This document shows, in pieces, positions 7,258-15,263 of a stretch of DNA of 15,449 nt. Position numbers and translations under genes: made by a program. Numbering within the stretch: position 1 is the first letter of the stretch; each line of letters opens with the position of its first letter. Origin of the DNA: Prevotella sp. UBA746 (GTDB lineage Bacteria; Bacteroidota; Bacteroidia; Bacteroidales; Bacteroidaceae). Under the pieces are notes generated by a model. That model worked only from the letters and a program-made list of their open reading frames with translations. It was not told the origin of the DNA and did not search any database. The stretch is from contig DBKQ01000013.1 in the NCBI GenBank assembly GCA_002298545.1, forward strand, positions 1 to 15,449. Reading direction: 5' to 3'.

Positions 7258-8034
7258 ATGATAGAAATAAAACATCTCTGCAAGTCTTTCGATGATAAAG
7301 AGGTATTAAAAGATATCAGTGCCGTTTTCGAGAGCGGAAAAACCAATCTCATAATCGGTCAGAGCGGTAGCGGAAAGACCGTCTTGATGAAGAATCTTGT
7401 AGGCTTGCTTGAGCCTACAAGCGGCGAAGTGCTCTACGACGGCAGAAACTTCGTCACCATGTCGAAGAAGGAAAAAGTGATGATGCGCCGCGAGATGGGA
7501 ATGATATTCCAGAGTGCAGCCCTGTTCGACTCGCTGTCGGTACTCGAAAACGTGATGTTCCCGCTCGACATGTTCTCGACGATGAACTATAAGGAGCGCG
7601 TTCACCGTGCCCAGGAGTGTCTTGACCGTGTCAATCTGATAGAGGCACAGAAGAAATTCCCCGATGAAATCTCCGGCGGTATGCAGAAGCGTGTGGCAAT
7701 AGCGCGTGCCATAGCCTTGAACCCGCAATACCTGTTTTGCGACGAGCCGAACTCTGGCCTTGACCCGAAGACCTCGCTCGTGATCGACGATTTGCTGCAT
7801 GGCATAACCGAGGAATATAACATAACGACAATCATCAATACCCACGACATGAACTCCGTGATGGGGATTGGCGAAAACATCATCTTTATATATAAAGGTG
7901 AAAAGGAATGGCAGGGGCAGAGCTCCGACATTATGGGATCCACCAACCAGAAGCTAACCGACTTTATCTTTGCCAGCGATCTCTTGAAGAAGATGAAAGA
8001 GAACGAAATGGAGAAAATGGGGATAAAGAAATAA
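7258..8034 (+). CDS. mlaF: MlaF-family ATP-binding protein of an MCE/Mla lipid ABC transporter
   Basis: This 258-residue cytoplasmic ATPase powers the MlaE permease. Walker A is GQSGSGKT at 34-41, the Q-loop is in MIFQSAALFD, the ABC signature reads ISGGMQKR (138-145) and Walker B is YLFCDE (158-163) followed by the D-loop SGLDP. The H-loop histidine is H196 in INTHDMNSV. The wording SGGMQKRVAIARA is typical of the MlaF group rather than of general importers. All catalytic residues are present. The C-terminal tail after the ATPase fold is short and charged. No mlaD/MCE gene follows: the next gene is convergent. That partner must be elsewhere in the genome or was not kept. Confidence 0.94.
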   Translation: MIEIKHLCKSFDDKEVLKDISAVFESGKTNLIIGQSGSGKTVLMKNLVGLLEPTSGEVLYDGRNFVTMSKKEKVMMRREMGMIFQSAALFDSLSVLENVMFPLDMFSTMNYKERVHRAQECLDRVNLIEAQKKFPDEISGGMQKRVAIARAIALNPQYLFCDEPNSGLDPKTSLVIDDLLHGITEEYNITTIINTHDMNSVMGIGENIIFIYKGEKEWQGQSSDIMGSTNQKLTDFIFASDLLKKMKENEMEKMGIKK

Positions 8035-8042
8035 ACACTTGG

Positions 8043-8102
8043 AGCGTTTAGGCGAAACACCCGAAGCGTTTAGGCGAAACACCGACAGCGTTTAGGCGAA
8101 AC
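8043..8102. repeat. Three tandem 22-bp repeats at the convergent junction
   Basis: The 16-bp core AGCGTTTAGGCGAAAC occurs at 8043-8058, 8065-8080 and 8087-8102, exactly 22 bp apart. The 6-bp spacers are ACCCGA-like and ACCGAC-like. Each core contains GTTT and AAAC as a 4-bp inverted pair around AGGCG. The array starts 9 nt after the mlaF stop and is non-coding. It is not CRISPR: the spacers are too short and similar. Confidence 0.85.
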
Positions 8103-8184
8103 AGCAATAATACAAATAAAAATCTGGTGTTCAATGTAGAAAATGATGGTTCAGAATATCAATAAATGATTTTCATGTTAGTAG

Positions 8185-8203
8185 GTGCGGTGTCTCACCG
8201 CAC
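8185..8203. repeat. Small perfect hairpin GTGCGGTG-TCT-CACCGCAC
   Basis: An 8-bp perfect inverted repeat with a 3-nt loop lies in the convergent junction between the 22-bp repeats and the terminator. No T run follows on either strand. It resembles a REP-like or palindromic unit, but only one copy is in the window, so this is a guess. Confidence 0.6.
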
Positions 8204-8225
8204 AGCAGCAAGAACATTCAGAATA

Positions 8226-8266
8226 AAAATCCCCGGAACGCGGCGCAAGCCGGTTCCGGGGATTTT
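8226..8266. terminator. Bidirectional intrinsic terminator between mlaF and the giant gene
   Basis: A perfect 14-bp stem pairs AAAATCCCCGGAAC (8226-8239) with GTTCCGGGGATTTT (8253-8266). One bulged G at 8240 separates it from an inner stem CGGC/GCCG closed by a GCAA tetraloop. Each strand ends with a T-rich tract, so it can stop transcripts from both directions: the mlaE-mlaF transcript on the + strand and the giant gene on the minus strand, whose stop codon is 26 nt away. Confidence 0.93.
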
Positions 8267-8291
8267 ACTTATATAAATCACATGTAGAATA

Positions 8292-11200
8292 CTATCTCAC
8301 ACCCACCTTCAGCGTCTTGCCTGTGGTGGTTCGAATGATATTCACGCCACGCTGACGAGCGTTGATCTTCTGTCCGCCGATGTTGTAGCGGGCAGCAACA
8401 TTGCTGTCAGCATTCTCACCGTCAACGGCATTGATACCGTTAACAATGTCAAACGGAATCTTCACAAACTGAATCTTACCCTTTTGTGTAGCACTCACCG
8501 TAACGTCAAACTTCTCATAGAAATCCTTCTTGATAGACAGTTTGCCGTCGGCAGAAAGCGAAACATTCTGAGCGAGTTCCTCTGATAGAGCATCGGCAAA
8601 GGCATAAGAAACCGTAGCCGAAGCATCATCAAACTGGAAGAACTGCTTCAAGTCTATCTCGCCACCAGCAACCTGGGTATTAGCCTCGGTAACGATGCGC
8701 TCACCGTTGAAGTTGTCCATACAGAAGTAAGTTGGAGTATTCACTCCAAATCCGCCCTTGTCAGAACCGTCGAACGCGATGTCGATGCTTGTCACCTTGC
8801 CCAAAGAGCGCAGGTCAACCCACTGCCAAGTGTCGAGATAGTAGTGGTCGGCAGCTTTCGTTGAGCAATAGTCAGCCAGGTAGTATTCCACCTTAGCCTC
8901 CGTGCCGTCGGCATGATGACCGGTGAAGATAACCTTCAGGAAGTCGCCCTGCTCAAACTTGTGGGCATAGTCTGTAGGTTTAGCGTATGCAATGGTGTTC
9001 ACGGCATAAGCATTGTTGGTGATGTAGAATCCGCGGATTTCGTCACCCTCAACAGGCTTGTTCAGCACTTTGATTTCGCCACTTGAATAAACCACGGCGA
9101 AATTCTCAGAATCATCGTATCCCTTGCCCACAACAGAGTTGTACTGGTCTGGAGTAACGGTGTTGAAGTCTGTCGCCGTACGGTTAGAGTAGGCGAAGCC
9201 GAACCATGAAGAATACTGGTCGTTGAATGAGTTGCTGAACTGATAAGAACCGCTCAGGAACGAACCGTTGATATCATTTCCGCCATAGAGTCCTTCAGTA
9301 GGAGTACCCTTAGAGTCGGGACCGCACCAGAAGCTGTTCTCGTCGAGATACAGATTCTCGAAGGTAGCCGTTACTGCATCACCCGTTACGGCAACGCGGC
9401 AAGTGTCGCTACCAATCTTACCGTTGGCATCTGTAACAGTAACATAATACAAGTCGCACTCCGAAGGTGCATAAGTAGATGTAGCCGAGCCGAAGTCATC
9501 AAGACTTGCGGTGGCAATCACCTCGTGCTTACCGTTGGTCCAAGAGATAGCGAATGGAGCAGTACCCTCGCTAACCGTAGCTTTAAGTTCGGCATTAGAA
9601 CCTGTCTCCACGCTCTCTGTAGCCTCGGCAACGACCTTCACGTTAGGAATCTCCTTGATTACCTCGCCGCCGGCAACGAACTTGCTTGAGGCATAAACCT
9701 CGCTCGCGATGCCGTTCAGGTTTGTCATCACGGTGTAGATGATATACTCCTTGTCCTTCACCAGTCCGCCAACCGTTGCCGTGGCAGCCTCGTTCTTGTA
9801 TACAGAGAGTGTTGTCTCAGATGCTGCTACCTCTTCGGCTGTAGGAGCAGTCTCGGCAGCCTCTTTGGCAATGAACTGAGCAACGCCGGTCTGGTTGAAC
9901 TTCACTTTCAGGTCTGCCGACTCGTCCATGATGTTGCTGATAACCGGATAACCCTCTGTCATAACAGGAGCGTCGGTATAAGCGTCAAACTCGTAGGCAC
10001 CGATTGTAGGAGTCTCGGCGTTACGCTCAGTGCCGGTAATATCCTTCGTTACATAAGCGAGAGGCAGAGCCGACTGCAAAGTTCCGGCAGCTACAGGAGC
10101 AAGGAAGTCCTCGTTGTCGTAGAAGCCCACGAGCACATTCTGTCCGTCGGTCTCATTCGACTTCGCTTTCCAGTCGTCATAAGATGCGATGTCTGTCTTG
10201 TCGTAGGCAAACACGTCGCCCGAAGTATAAGCCACGTTGTTGGCATACTTAGGCAGAGCCACGCAGTCAGCCTTATAATAGCGGTAAGCATATCCGCCAG
10301 CCTGATTCATGAAGATATTGTTGAGAATGTTCACGTTCTCAAGGTTCAGGTCGTTGATATACATTGCAGCCGACTTGGCATTGCCGTTGATGTTCACCGT
10401 GTTGTAAACGATGTTCACGTTAGACGAAGCACTGCCGAGCTTGATGCCGAAGCTGCCGTCGTTGTCGCTGCAAACCACAACTTCGTTGTTTGCCACGATA
10501 ACCGGAGCCTCTGCCGTTCCCTTCATCGTTCTCATAGAGATAGGGTCGCAGGCTGTGGTGAGATTGAAGTTGAACTTGTTGCCTACAATCTCGAAGCTCT
10601 CGCCATAGTCATCACGAAGCTGTCCGTCGAAGCCATAGAACTCCTTCGTAGTCTGGTCGTTCTCGATACGGTTGTTGCGAATCTTGGCTCCCAGCTCGTC
10701 CATGCAGTAGATAGCCTTGGTGCCCTGGTTGCGGATTACGTTGTTCTCGATAACTCCGCCAACTTCCTTAGGCAGAACCACAGTGCCTGTCCCGCCCATG
10801 CGAACACCGATGTATCCGCCCTCGAGCAGACAGTTCCTTACGGTCAGATAGTCGTTGTTCTGATAAGCCTCGTTCTTGGCATAAGTATAAATAAGGTTGA
10901 TGTCTTGCTGATATTCTATGGTCAGATCCGTATGAACATAACAGCTGTCGATAGTTACATGGCGACTCTGGTTCTTGATGTGGATAACGCCAGGGAACGA
11001 GAGGTCGGTAGTTGTAACCTCAACGCCGCGCAGCGTGAACCAGTCGGCACCGGCAATGGTAAATGCACCGAATTCTGCCGACATCTTGTCGTCAGAGTAT
11101 GCCGGTTCGTTGTAAGTGTCGTAGTAAATCTTCACGTCGTGCCAGTTGCCGCTCTCGCTCTGAAGCGTAATGGTGTTCTTCTCTGAAGCGCCCGGAATTT

Positions 11201-14200
11201 CAGGCACGCTGACATTCTCGTTGTAGATACCGCGCTTAATGTTGATAACCACCGGTCCGTCGATACCGCCCTTCAGAGCGTCAACGGCAGCCTGGATAGT
11301 GCCGTAGTCGGCACCGGTGCCAACGGTAATCGTTCCGCTCACACCCTTTGCTACAGTAGCCGAAGCAGTAAGAGGCTCAGCAGCGGCAGTCTCCGTGCCA
11401 TTGCCCGTTACGGCAGTAACCGAAGCTGTAGCCGCAGCGTTCTCGGCAGCGTCAGCGCTGATGTTGCCCGTCAGCCAGAAGTAGTAAGTTCCCGGCAGAG
11501 AAATCTTGTAAGAGCCATCAACCGAAGTCTTGTCGGCAGCAGCCTGTCCGAAGAGATTAACCGGAGCGAACTGGTCGCTTGTGCCCGTGGCATATACATT
11601 AACGGAGCTTACGTTAGCGAGAGATGCAACAGAGAATTTCTGAATGTCGAGCTGGTTCAAATCGCCTTCTGCCTCTATGGCAACCTTCAGCATCTGAGTC
11701 TCGGCGCCCTTGGTCGTAGTGGCAGGGGCAACGGCGGTAGTGCTGACAGACTTGATGGTGATTGGCTGCTTCTGATAAGCGGTAACCTCGATGGCGAAGC
11801 CTGGGTTAGAGTATTTTGTCGTGAACTTCACCGTCACCTTGCCGTCGGCAGAGTTTGAGAGGAAGTAGGTCGGCTTGTCGTACTTTGAATATGTAGCGTC
11901 TGCCGTTTCCTTCACCTCGCCGCCGTCGTAGATATTGAACTTCTCCTGATATGTTACTTCAAACTCCTTGAACGTCAGCTTTACGCTTTCGCCCGGAGTC
12001 TTTGGAGCGAAGGTTACAGTGCCCTCGAAGTTCTCAGAGTAGTTGCCGTCGATGCCGCCGTCGTCGTAGAACATCAGTGGCTGGTCGTTGGCAATGAGAA
12101 CCTCGCCGTTGTCGCCAGACTTCAGATTGTAGATATTCTTTATCTCGACAGACCCTTCTGGGTCGCCGTTCTCTACGGTTATTGCTTCGCCGCCGACAGT
12201 AACAGACTTGACAGCCATGTCAACCACATTGCCCGACTTGGCATCAGGAGAGATGTCGCAGCGGATGCGGAAGTAGTTGTTGCCCTCAGAGAGATTCTTC
12301 GGTTCCGTAAGAGTAAGGGTCGTTTCGTCAGCCGTACCGTCGATATCGGCAGAAGCAATTGCCTCTGCATCGGCAGCAAGAACTTCATCAGCTTTTGTCA
12401 GGCTGTAGAGGTTTACCTTGGATATTGTTTTCCCGGAGTTCTTCAGATTAACGGTAACGGCAGACAGCGACTTGATGTCCTTGTTGCCCGTTGCTGCCAC
12501 GTTGAGAGTAAGCAAGTCTACACCCTTGTCGCCAACACCGGCAACGTTCTTTGTAGACTGAGTAACCTCGGTAGCTGTTACTTTCATCGGTTGCGAGAGG
12601 TATTCGCTGACTGTTGCCGTGAAGCCGTCGTAAGAGTAGTTGCTCGACTGGCCGGCATTGAATACTACGGTCAGCGCGCCATCCTCTGCCGTTGAGCGCA
12701 ATGTCTTGCCAGGACCAGTAGTCTTTGTGTCCTTGGTGCTCTCCCAAAGCAGCTCGCCGGTAGTGCCGTTGCCGCTGTATACCTTTAGGGAAGCATGGTC
12801 GCTGCTGTAGCTTGAATAATAGAGGTTGAATTTAGAGAAGTCGATTTGGCAAACCATATTCTCGTGCATAGGAACGAAAACATTGATGCGGTCGTCGTAG
12901 CCTCCCTCGTAGTAGTCGCCGTATGAAGACGCGCTCTTTGGCTTGAAGGTTACAGAGCCGTTAACTTTCTTCGTTACTGTGCCCTGGTCTTTCTGTGAGA
13001 GAACGATGTTCTCCACTGTGCGGTCGCCATCTGGATTGCCGCTCTCCACGGCGTGAACGCCATCGCTGAGAGTAGCCGAAGTAAATGCAGCGTCAATCTT
13101 CTGTCCGTTGAGTGCCATCTCACTGATGTCGTAGGCGAGCCAGAAGAAGTTGTCGCCTTCAACGAGCGATACCTCGTTGCTTGCCGTAATCTCGAATGCA
13201 TCAGCCGTTATGTCTGCCTCGCCAACCTTTGTTGTTGTGGCGAAAGCATCAGTAGCTTTAGTATAATATAGGACAGCTTTTGTAGCCTGTTCATTTGTTC
13301 CGTTTGTTGTAAACGCAAACTTCTTGGCTGTCAGGGCTGGCGAAGTCTCCTCCGTCTTGATGTCAAACTTGAGAATCTGCTGGTCCTTATCGCCGGCGCA
13401 TACCGTGCCGGCTGTAATCTGTGTCGTTTCTATGTTGCTGACCTTCATCGGCTGTGGGGTAAACTGCGATACGGTAGCTTCCCATCCGTCGCCGGTGTTG
13501 TAGGCATTGCTTTCGAACACTACGGTCAGTGTTCCGTCGGCTGCCGTTGAGCGCACTTTGCCTGTCTCCGTTCCAAGGAAGGTCTTCAGCAGATTGTCTG
13601 CCGATACCTCACTGCCGTTGTACACGTGAAGCTTCTGGCAATAAAGTGTTCCCGTGGCAAGAGCCATCTTCGTGAAGTCTATCATCACCTTCTTGTCGGC
13701 ATCGGCAGGTTTGAAGGTTATCTTGCCCGACTTGAAGTTCTTGTCTATCTGTCCGTCGATTCCTCCGTCGTCATAGAAGTTGAGCAAGGTGTTGCCTACG
13801 GTAACTGTCTGTTCCTCGGAACTGATTGTTACGATTGCCGGGTTCTCCACCTCCGTGGCATCGGCTGCGGTGAATGGGCTTACGCCATCGGGGAGGGCAG
13901 TGGTAGTGATTCCTGTGATGTCTACCTTTACCTTATTCCCCACTTCGCCGCCGGTAATGTCGCCGGCGATGGTGAATTCGTTCTTTCCGTCGCTCAAAGC
14001 CTTGTCGAGAGTGAAGGTATAGATGCCGTTGCTTTCGGCAACTGTTGTCTCTATCGCTGTCTCCCCTTTATACGAGGCATTGCTGCCAGAATATAGCTTC
14101 AGCGACAATGGGTCGATCATGTTTCCCTCATTCTTTGTCAGTTTGAAGCTGAGGGTCTTGATATGGTCGGCATTGAGGAGTCCGCTCGCCGTTACGTATG

Positions 14201-14840
14201 CTCCGGCAAGGTTTACGTTGGTCTTGCTCTTTGGCGAGGCTACGACGTTGGTATACTGCGAACCGGCTCCAGTAACTGTCATGTTCTCGAGCTTTACGCA
14301 TTTCACCTTTGCCACCCATCCGTCGCTCTTTGTTGCATCGCGATAGAGGAAGCCTACCGACAATGCCCCGTCGGCAGTTGTCGAATAGTAGGTCTTGGGC
14401 GAATTGAGTGTTCCCGACAACTGCTCCAACACATCGCCCGAAGGTAGCGTAAGGTTGCTTGCCACCTCGGATGTTGTTGTGGCGAAGGTAAAGGAGTTGT
14501 CGGCATCTGCCTCTCCGTTATACACGTTTACGTAGGCGGGATAGTTGGCGCTGAACGGTTTCACGTCGAAACTCTCAAACGTGATCTGTACAGACATGCC
14601 TGCCTCGGCTGGTTTAAACACGGTAAGCGACTGCGTGTTGTTGCTTGAGGTAGCAGATATGCTTCCCGTACCCTTAGGGTCGTAGAAGGTAATCTCCTGC
14701 CCGGTAGCAACCGTTACTGTCTGCTTGCCGAACTGTGGCTGTAGCACTGTGTTTGCATCGTCTTGCGCCATGAGCTGCAATGGCAGCCAAAGCATCGACA
14801 AAACAAGTGCCAGCATCAGATAACTGTACTTTTTTTGCAT
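8292..14840 (-). CDS. Giant secreted multidomain protein with CUB-like modules, beta-helix, DUF4465 and T9SS-like tail
   Basis: This 2182-residue protein is exported. It has a signal peptide (residues 1-25, hydrophobic core, cleavage after LMA, no lipobox cysteine). Four repeated modules cover about residues 38-1165. Each has a CUB-like part (features FYDDGGIDG, LxVYNG, RSTAxDGxLTVVF) and a part resembling the sialidase N-terminal BNR-associated domain. A right-handed parallel beta-helix with repeated N-rich turns follows at about 1168-1620. Next come an FN3-like domain (1622-1722), an Ig/PKD-like domain (1730-1820), DUF4465 (1821-2048), a beta-rich domain (2053-2133) and a tail (about 2148-2182) with YNIGGQKIN and GVNIIR, which resembles the short C-terminal sorting tails of Prevotella secreted proteins. 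The gene is alone, minus strand, under a promoter and a cobalamin riboswitch. Inference: exported, B12-regulated binding or capture protein. No catalytic residues are recognised. Confidence 0.9.
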   Translation of the reverse strand: MQKKYSYLMLALVLSMLWLPLQLMAQDDANTVLQPQFGKQTVTVATGQEITFYDPKGTGSISATSSNNTQSLTVFKPAEAGMSVQITFESFDVKPFSANYPAYVNVYNGEADADNSFTFATTTSEVASNLTLPSGDVLEQLSGTLNSPKTYYSTTADGALSVGFLYRDATKSDGWVAKVKCVKLENMTVTGAGSQYTNVVASPKSKTNVNLAGAYVTASGLLNADHIKTLSFKLTKNEGNMIDPLSLKLYSGSNASYKGETAIETTVAESNGIYTFTLDKALSDGKNEFTIAGDITGGEVGNKVKVDITGITTTALPDGVSPFTAADATEVENPAIVTISSEEQTVTVGNTLLNFYDDGGIDGQIDKNFKSGKITFKPADADKKVMIDFTKMALATGTLYCQKLHVYNGSEVSADNLLKTFLGTETGKVRSTAADGTLTVVFESNAYNTGDGWEATVSQFTPQPMKVSNIETTQITAGTVCAGDKDQQILKFDIKTEETSPALTAKKFAFTTNGTNEQATKAVLYYTKATDAFATTTKVGEADITADAFEITASNEVSLVEGDNFFWLAYDISEMALNGQKIDAAFTSATLSDGVHAVESGNPDGDRTVENIVLSQKDQGTVTKKVNGSVTFKPKSASSYGDYYEGGYDDRINVFVPMHENMVCQIDFSKFNLYYSSYSSDHASLKVYSGNGTTGELLWESTKDTKTTGPGKTLRSTAEDGALTVVFNAGQSSNYSYDGFTATVSEYLSQPMKVTATEVTQSTKNVAGVGDKGVDLLTLNVAATGNKDIKSLSAVTVNLKNSGKTISKVNLYSLTKADEVLAADAEAIASADIDGTADETTLTLTEPKNLSEGNNYFRIRCDISPDAKSGNVVDMAVKSVTVGGEAITVENGDPEGSVEIKNIYNLKSGDNGEVLIANDQPLMFYDDGGIDGNYSENFEGTVTFAPKTPGESVKLTFKEFEVTYQEKFNIYDGGEVKETADATYSKYDKPTYFLSNSADGKVTVKFTTKYSNPGFAIEVTAYQKQPITIKSVSTTAVAPATTTKGAETQMLKVAIEAEGDLNQLDIQKFSVASLANVSSVNVYATGTSDQFAPVNLFGQAAADKTSVDGSYKISLPGTYYFWLTGNISADAAENAAATASVTAVTGNGTETAAAEPLTASATVAKGVSGTITVGTGADYGTIQAAVDALKGGIDGPVVINIKRGIYNENVSVPEIPGASEKNTITLQSESGNWHDVKIYYDTYNEPAYSDDKMSAEFGAFTIAGADWFTLRGVEVTTTDLSFPGVIHIKNQSRHVTIDSCYVHTDLTIEYQQDINLIYTYAKNEAYQNNDYLTVRNCLLEGGYIGVRMGGTGTVVLPKEVGGVIENNVIRNQGTKAIYCMDELGAKIRNNRIENDQTTKEFYGFDGQLRDDYGESFEIVGNKFNFNLTTACDPISMRTMKGTAEAPVIVANNEVVVCSDNDGSFGIKLGSASSNVNIVYNTVNINGNAKSAAMYINDLNLENVNILNNIFMNQAGGYAYRYYKADCVALPKYANNVAYTSGDVFAYDKTDIASYDDWKAKSNETDGQNVLVGFYDNEDFLAPVAAGTLQSALPLAYVTKDITGTERNAETPTIGAYEFDAYTDAPVMTEGYPVISNIMDESADLKVKFNQTGVAQFIAKEAAETAPTAEEVAASETTLSVYKNEAATATVGGLVKDKEYIIYTVMTNLNGIASEVYASSKFVAGGEVIKEIPNVKVVAEATESVETGSNAELKATVSEGTAPFAISWTNGKHEVIATASLDDFGSATSTYAPSECDLYYVTVTDANGKIGSDTCRVAVTGDAVTATFENLYLDENSFWCGPDSKGTPTEGLYGGNDINGSFLSGSYQFSNSFNDQYSSWFGFAYSNRTATDFNTVTPDQYNSVVGKGYDDSENFAVVYSSGEIKVLNKPVEGDEIRGFYITNNAYAVNTIAYAKPTDYAHKFEQGDFLKVIFTGHHADGTEAKVEYYLADYCSTKAADHYYLDTWQWVDLRSLGKVTSIDIAFDGSDKGGFGVNTPTYFCMDNFNGERIVTEANTQVAGGEIDLKQFFQFDDASATVSYAFADALSEELAQNVSLSADGKLSIKKDFYEKFDVTVSATQKGKIQFVKIPFDIVNGINAVDGENADSNVAARYNIGGQKINARQRGVNIIRTTTGKTLKVGVR
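8697..9380 (-). other. DUF4465 domain of the giant protein
   Basis: Residues about 1821-2048 carry the DUF4465 pattern: SSWFGFAYSNRTAT, QYNSVVGKGYDD, FAVVYSS, IRGFYITNNAYAV, GDFLKVIFTGHHADG, VEYYLADY, WQWVDLRSLGKV and NTPTYFCMDNF. As I recall, this family occurs often in Bacteroidota corrinoid-uptake loci, and BtuH B12-binding lipoproteins may belong to it; I have not checked this. Whether the ligand-binding residues are present cannot be judged from the sequence alone. Confidence 0.85.
9981..11339 (-). other. Right-handed parallel beta-helix region of the giant protein
   Basis: Residues about 1168-1620 begin with TVGTGADYGTIQAAVDALKGG and INIKRGIYNENVSV, the classic opening of the pectin-lyase-like beta-helix fold. 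Repeated turns with asparagine and aromatic residues follow (VIENNVIRNQ, KIRNNRIEND, IVYNTVNING, NILNNIFMNQ), ending near PTIGAYEF. The fold is clear; catalytic residues for pectin lyase or esterase activity are not evident, so a binding role is as likely as an enzyme role. Confidence 0.85.
11346..14729 (-). repeat. Four repeated CUB-like plus BNR-associated modules in the giant protein
   Basis: The protein region 38-1165 is made of four copies of a two-part module, starting at about residues 38, 335, 615 and 908. Shared markers are FYDDGGIDG in copies 2 and 4, NVYNG/HVYNG/KVYSG/NIYDG in all four, and a following STxxDGxLTV or NSADGKVTV. The second part of each module holds a repeated EGxNxFxL-type strand (VEGDNFFWLAYDIS, SEGNNYFRIRCDIS). 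Copies are diverged, so the duplication is old. They are probably stalk or ligand-binding units. Confidence 0.8.
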
Positions 14841-14975
14841 TTTGGTTTATTGAAGTTAATGAATGAATTAATGTTTCTTCATCATCATTCATCTTCCGGC
14901 GCCTTCCTCGAAGCGCTGAAGATTTGAAATTCTCGTTCTTTGCAATTTAAGGTTACTCCGAATGTCATTTCACCG

Positions 14976-15143
14976 CAATGGCAGGTCTTCTGACTTACCG
15001 CCCGGGATTTCAGACGCCTTCCCAACAATAGTGCAGTGGCTTCTTGTGTCTGAACCCGTAGATAAGGGCGGCTCACAGCAGCGGGACTGTCCGGGATTTC
15101 CACCCGATTCCCTTTTAATTGCCTGTTTCACGAGGCAAACCGC
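14976..15143 (-). promoter_or_regulatory. Cobalamin (AdoCbl-type) riboswitch in the leader of the giant gene
   Basis: Read on the minus strand, all landmarks of the cobalamin riboswitch appear in order. A GCCT/AGGC hairpin lies at 15121-15136. The conserved core AAAAGGGAA is at 15108-15116, then GGTGGAAATCCC at 15093-15104, CCGCTGCTGTGAGC at 15071-15084, a variable arm region, and the 3' B12 box AGTCAGAAGACCTGCCAT at 14978-14995. It senses adenosylcobalamin or another corrinoid and normally turns its gene down when B12 is plentiful. The next gene downstream on this strand is the giant protein, 138 nt after the box. No T-rich terminator hairpin is seen between box and ATG, so control of translation is more likely than premature termination. 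Confidence 0.93.
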
Positions 15144-15215
15144 TTGCGTGTCTCTTTTTCCTTACTTTTGATATAAAAGTATTAGATACTTTTTTATGAA
15201 AGCTATTAGACGATG

Positions 15216-15246
15216 CAAAGATAGTCAAATTAAAATTAATTGCAAA
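15216..15246 (-). promoter_or_regulatory. Bacteroidota promoter for the riboswitch and giant gene
   Basis: On the minus strand TTTG at 15243-15246 and TATCTTTG at 15216-15223 match the -33 and -7 consensus with a 19-bp spacer. Transcription would start near 15209, giving a leader of about 370 nt that contains the full riboswitch. This ties riboswitch and gene to one transcript. Confidence 0.78.
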
Positions 15247-15263
15247 TAAAAAAGGGAAATAAA

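Noticed and set aside
8043..8102. Possible CRISPR array
   Set aside because: Repeats are short (16-bp core), spacers only 6 bp and similar to each other, and no cas genes are present.
9981..11339. Pectinesterase or pectate lyase activity of the beta-helix
   Set aside because: Only the fold opening and N-rich turns are recognisable. I could not identify a catalytic residue set, so no enzyme activity is claimed.
14674..14892. Upstream overlapping open frame (MNDDEETL...) in the riboswitch leader
   Set aside because: It overlaps the giant gene start out of frame, has no ribosome-binding context and no family resemblance. A regulatory upstream frame is conceivable but unsupported.
14962..15171. 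Plus-strand open frame over the riboswitch
   Set aside because: It is the antisense of the conserved cobalamin aptamer, so the open frame is incidental.
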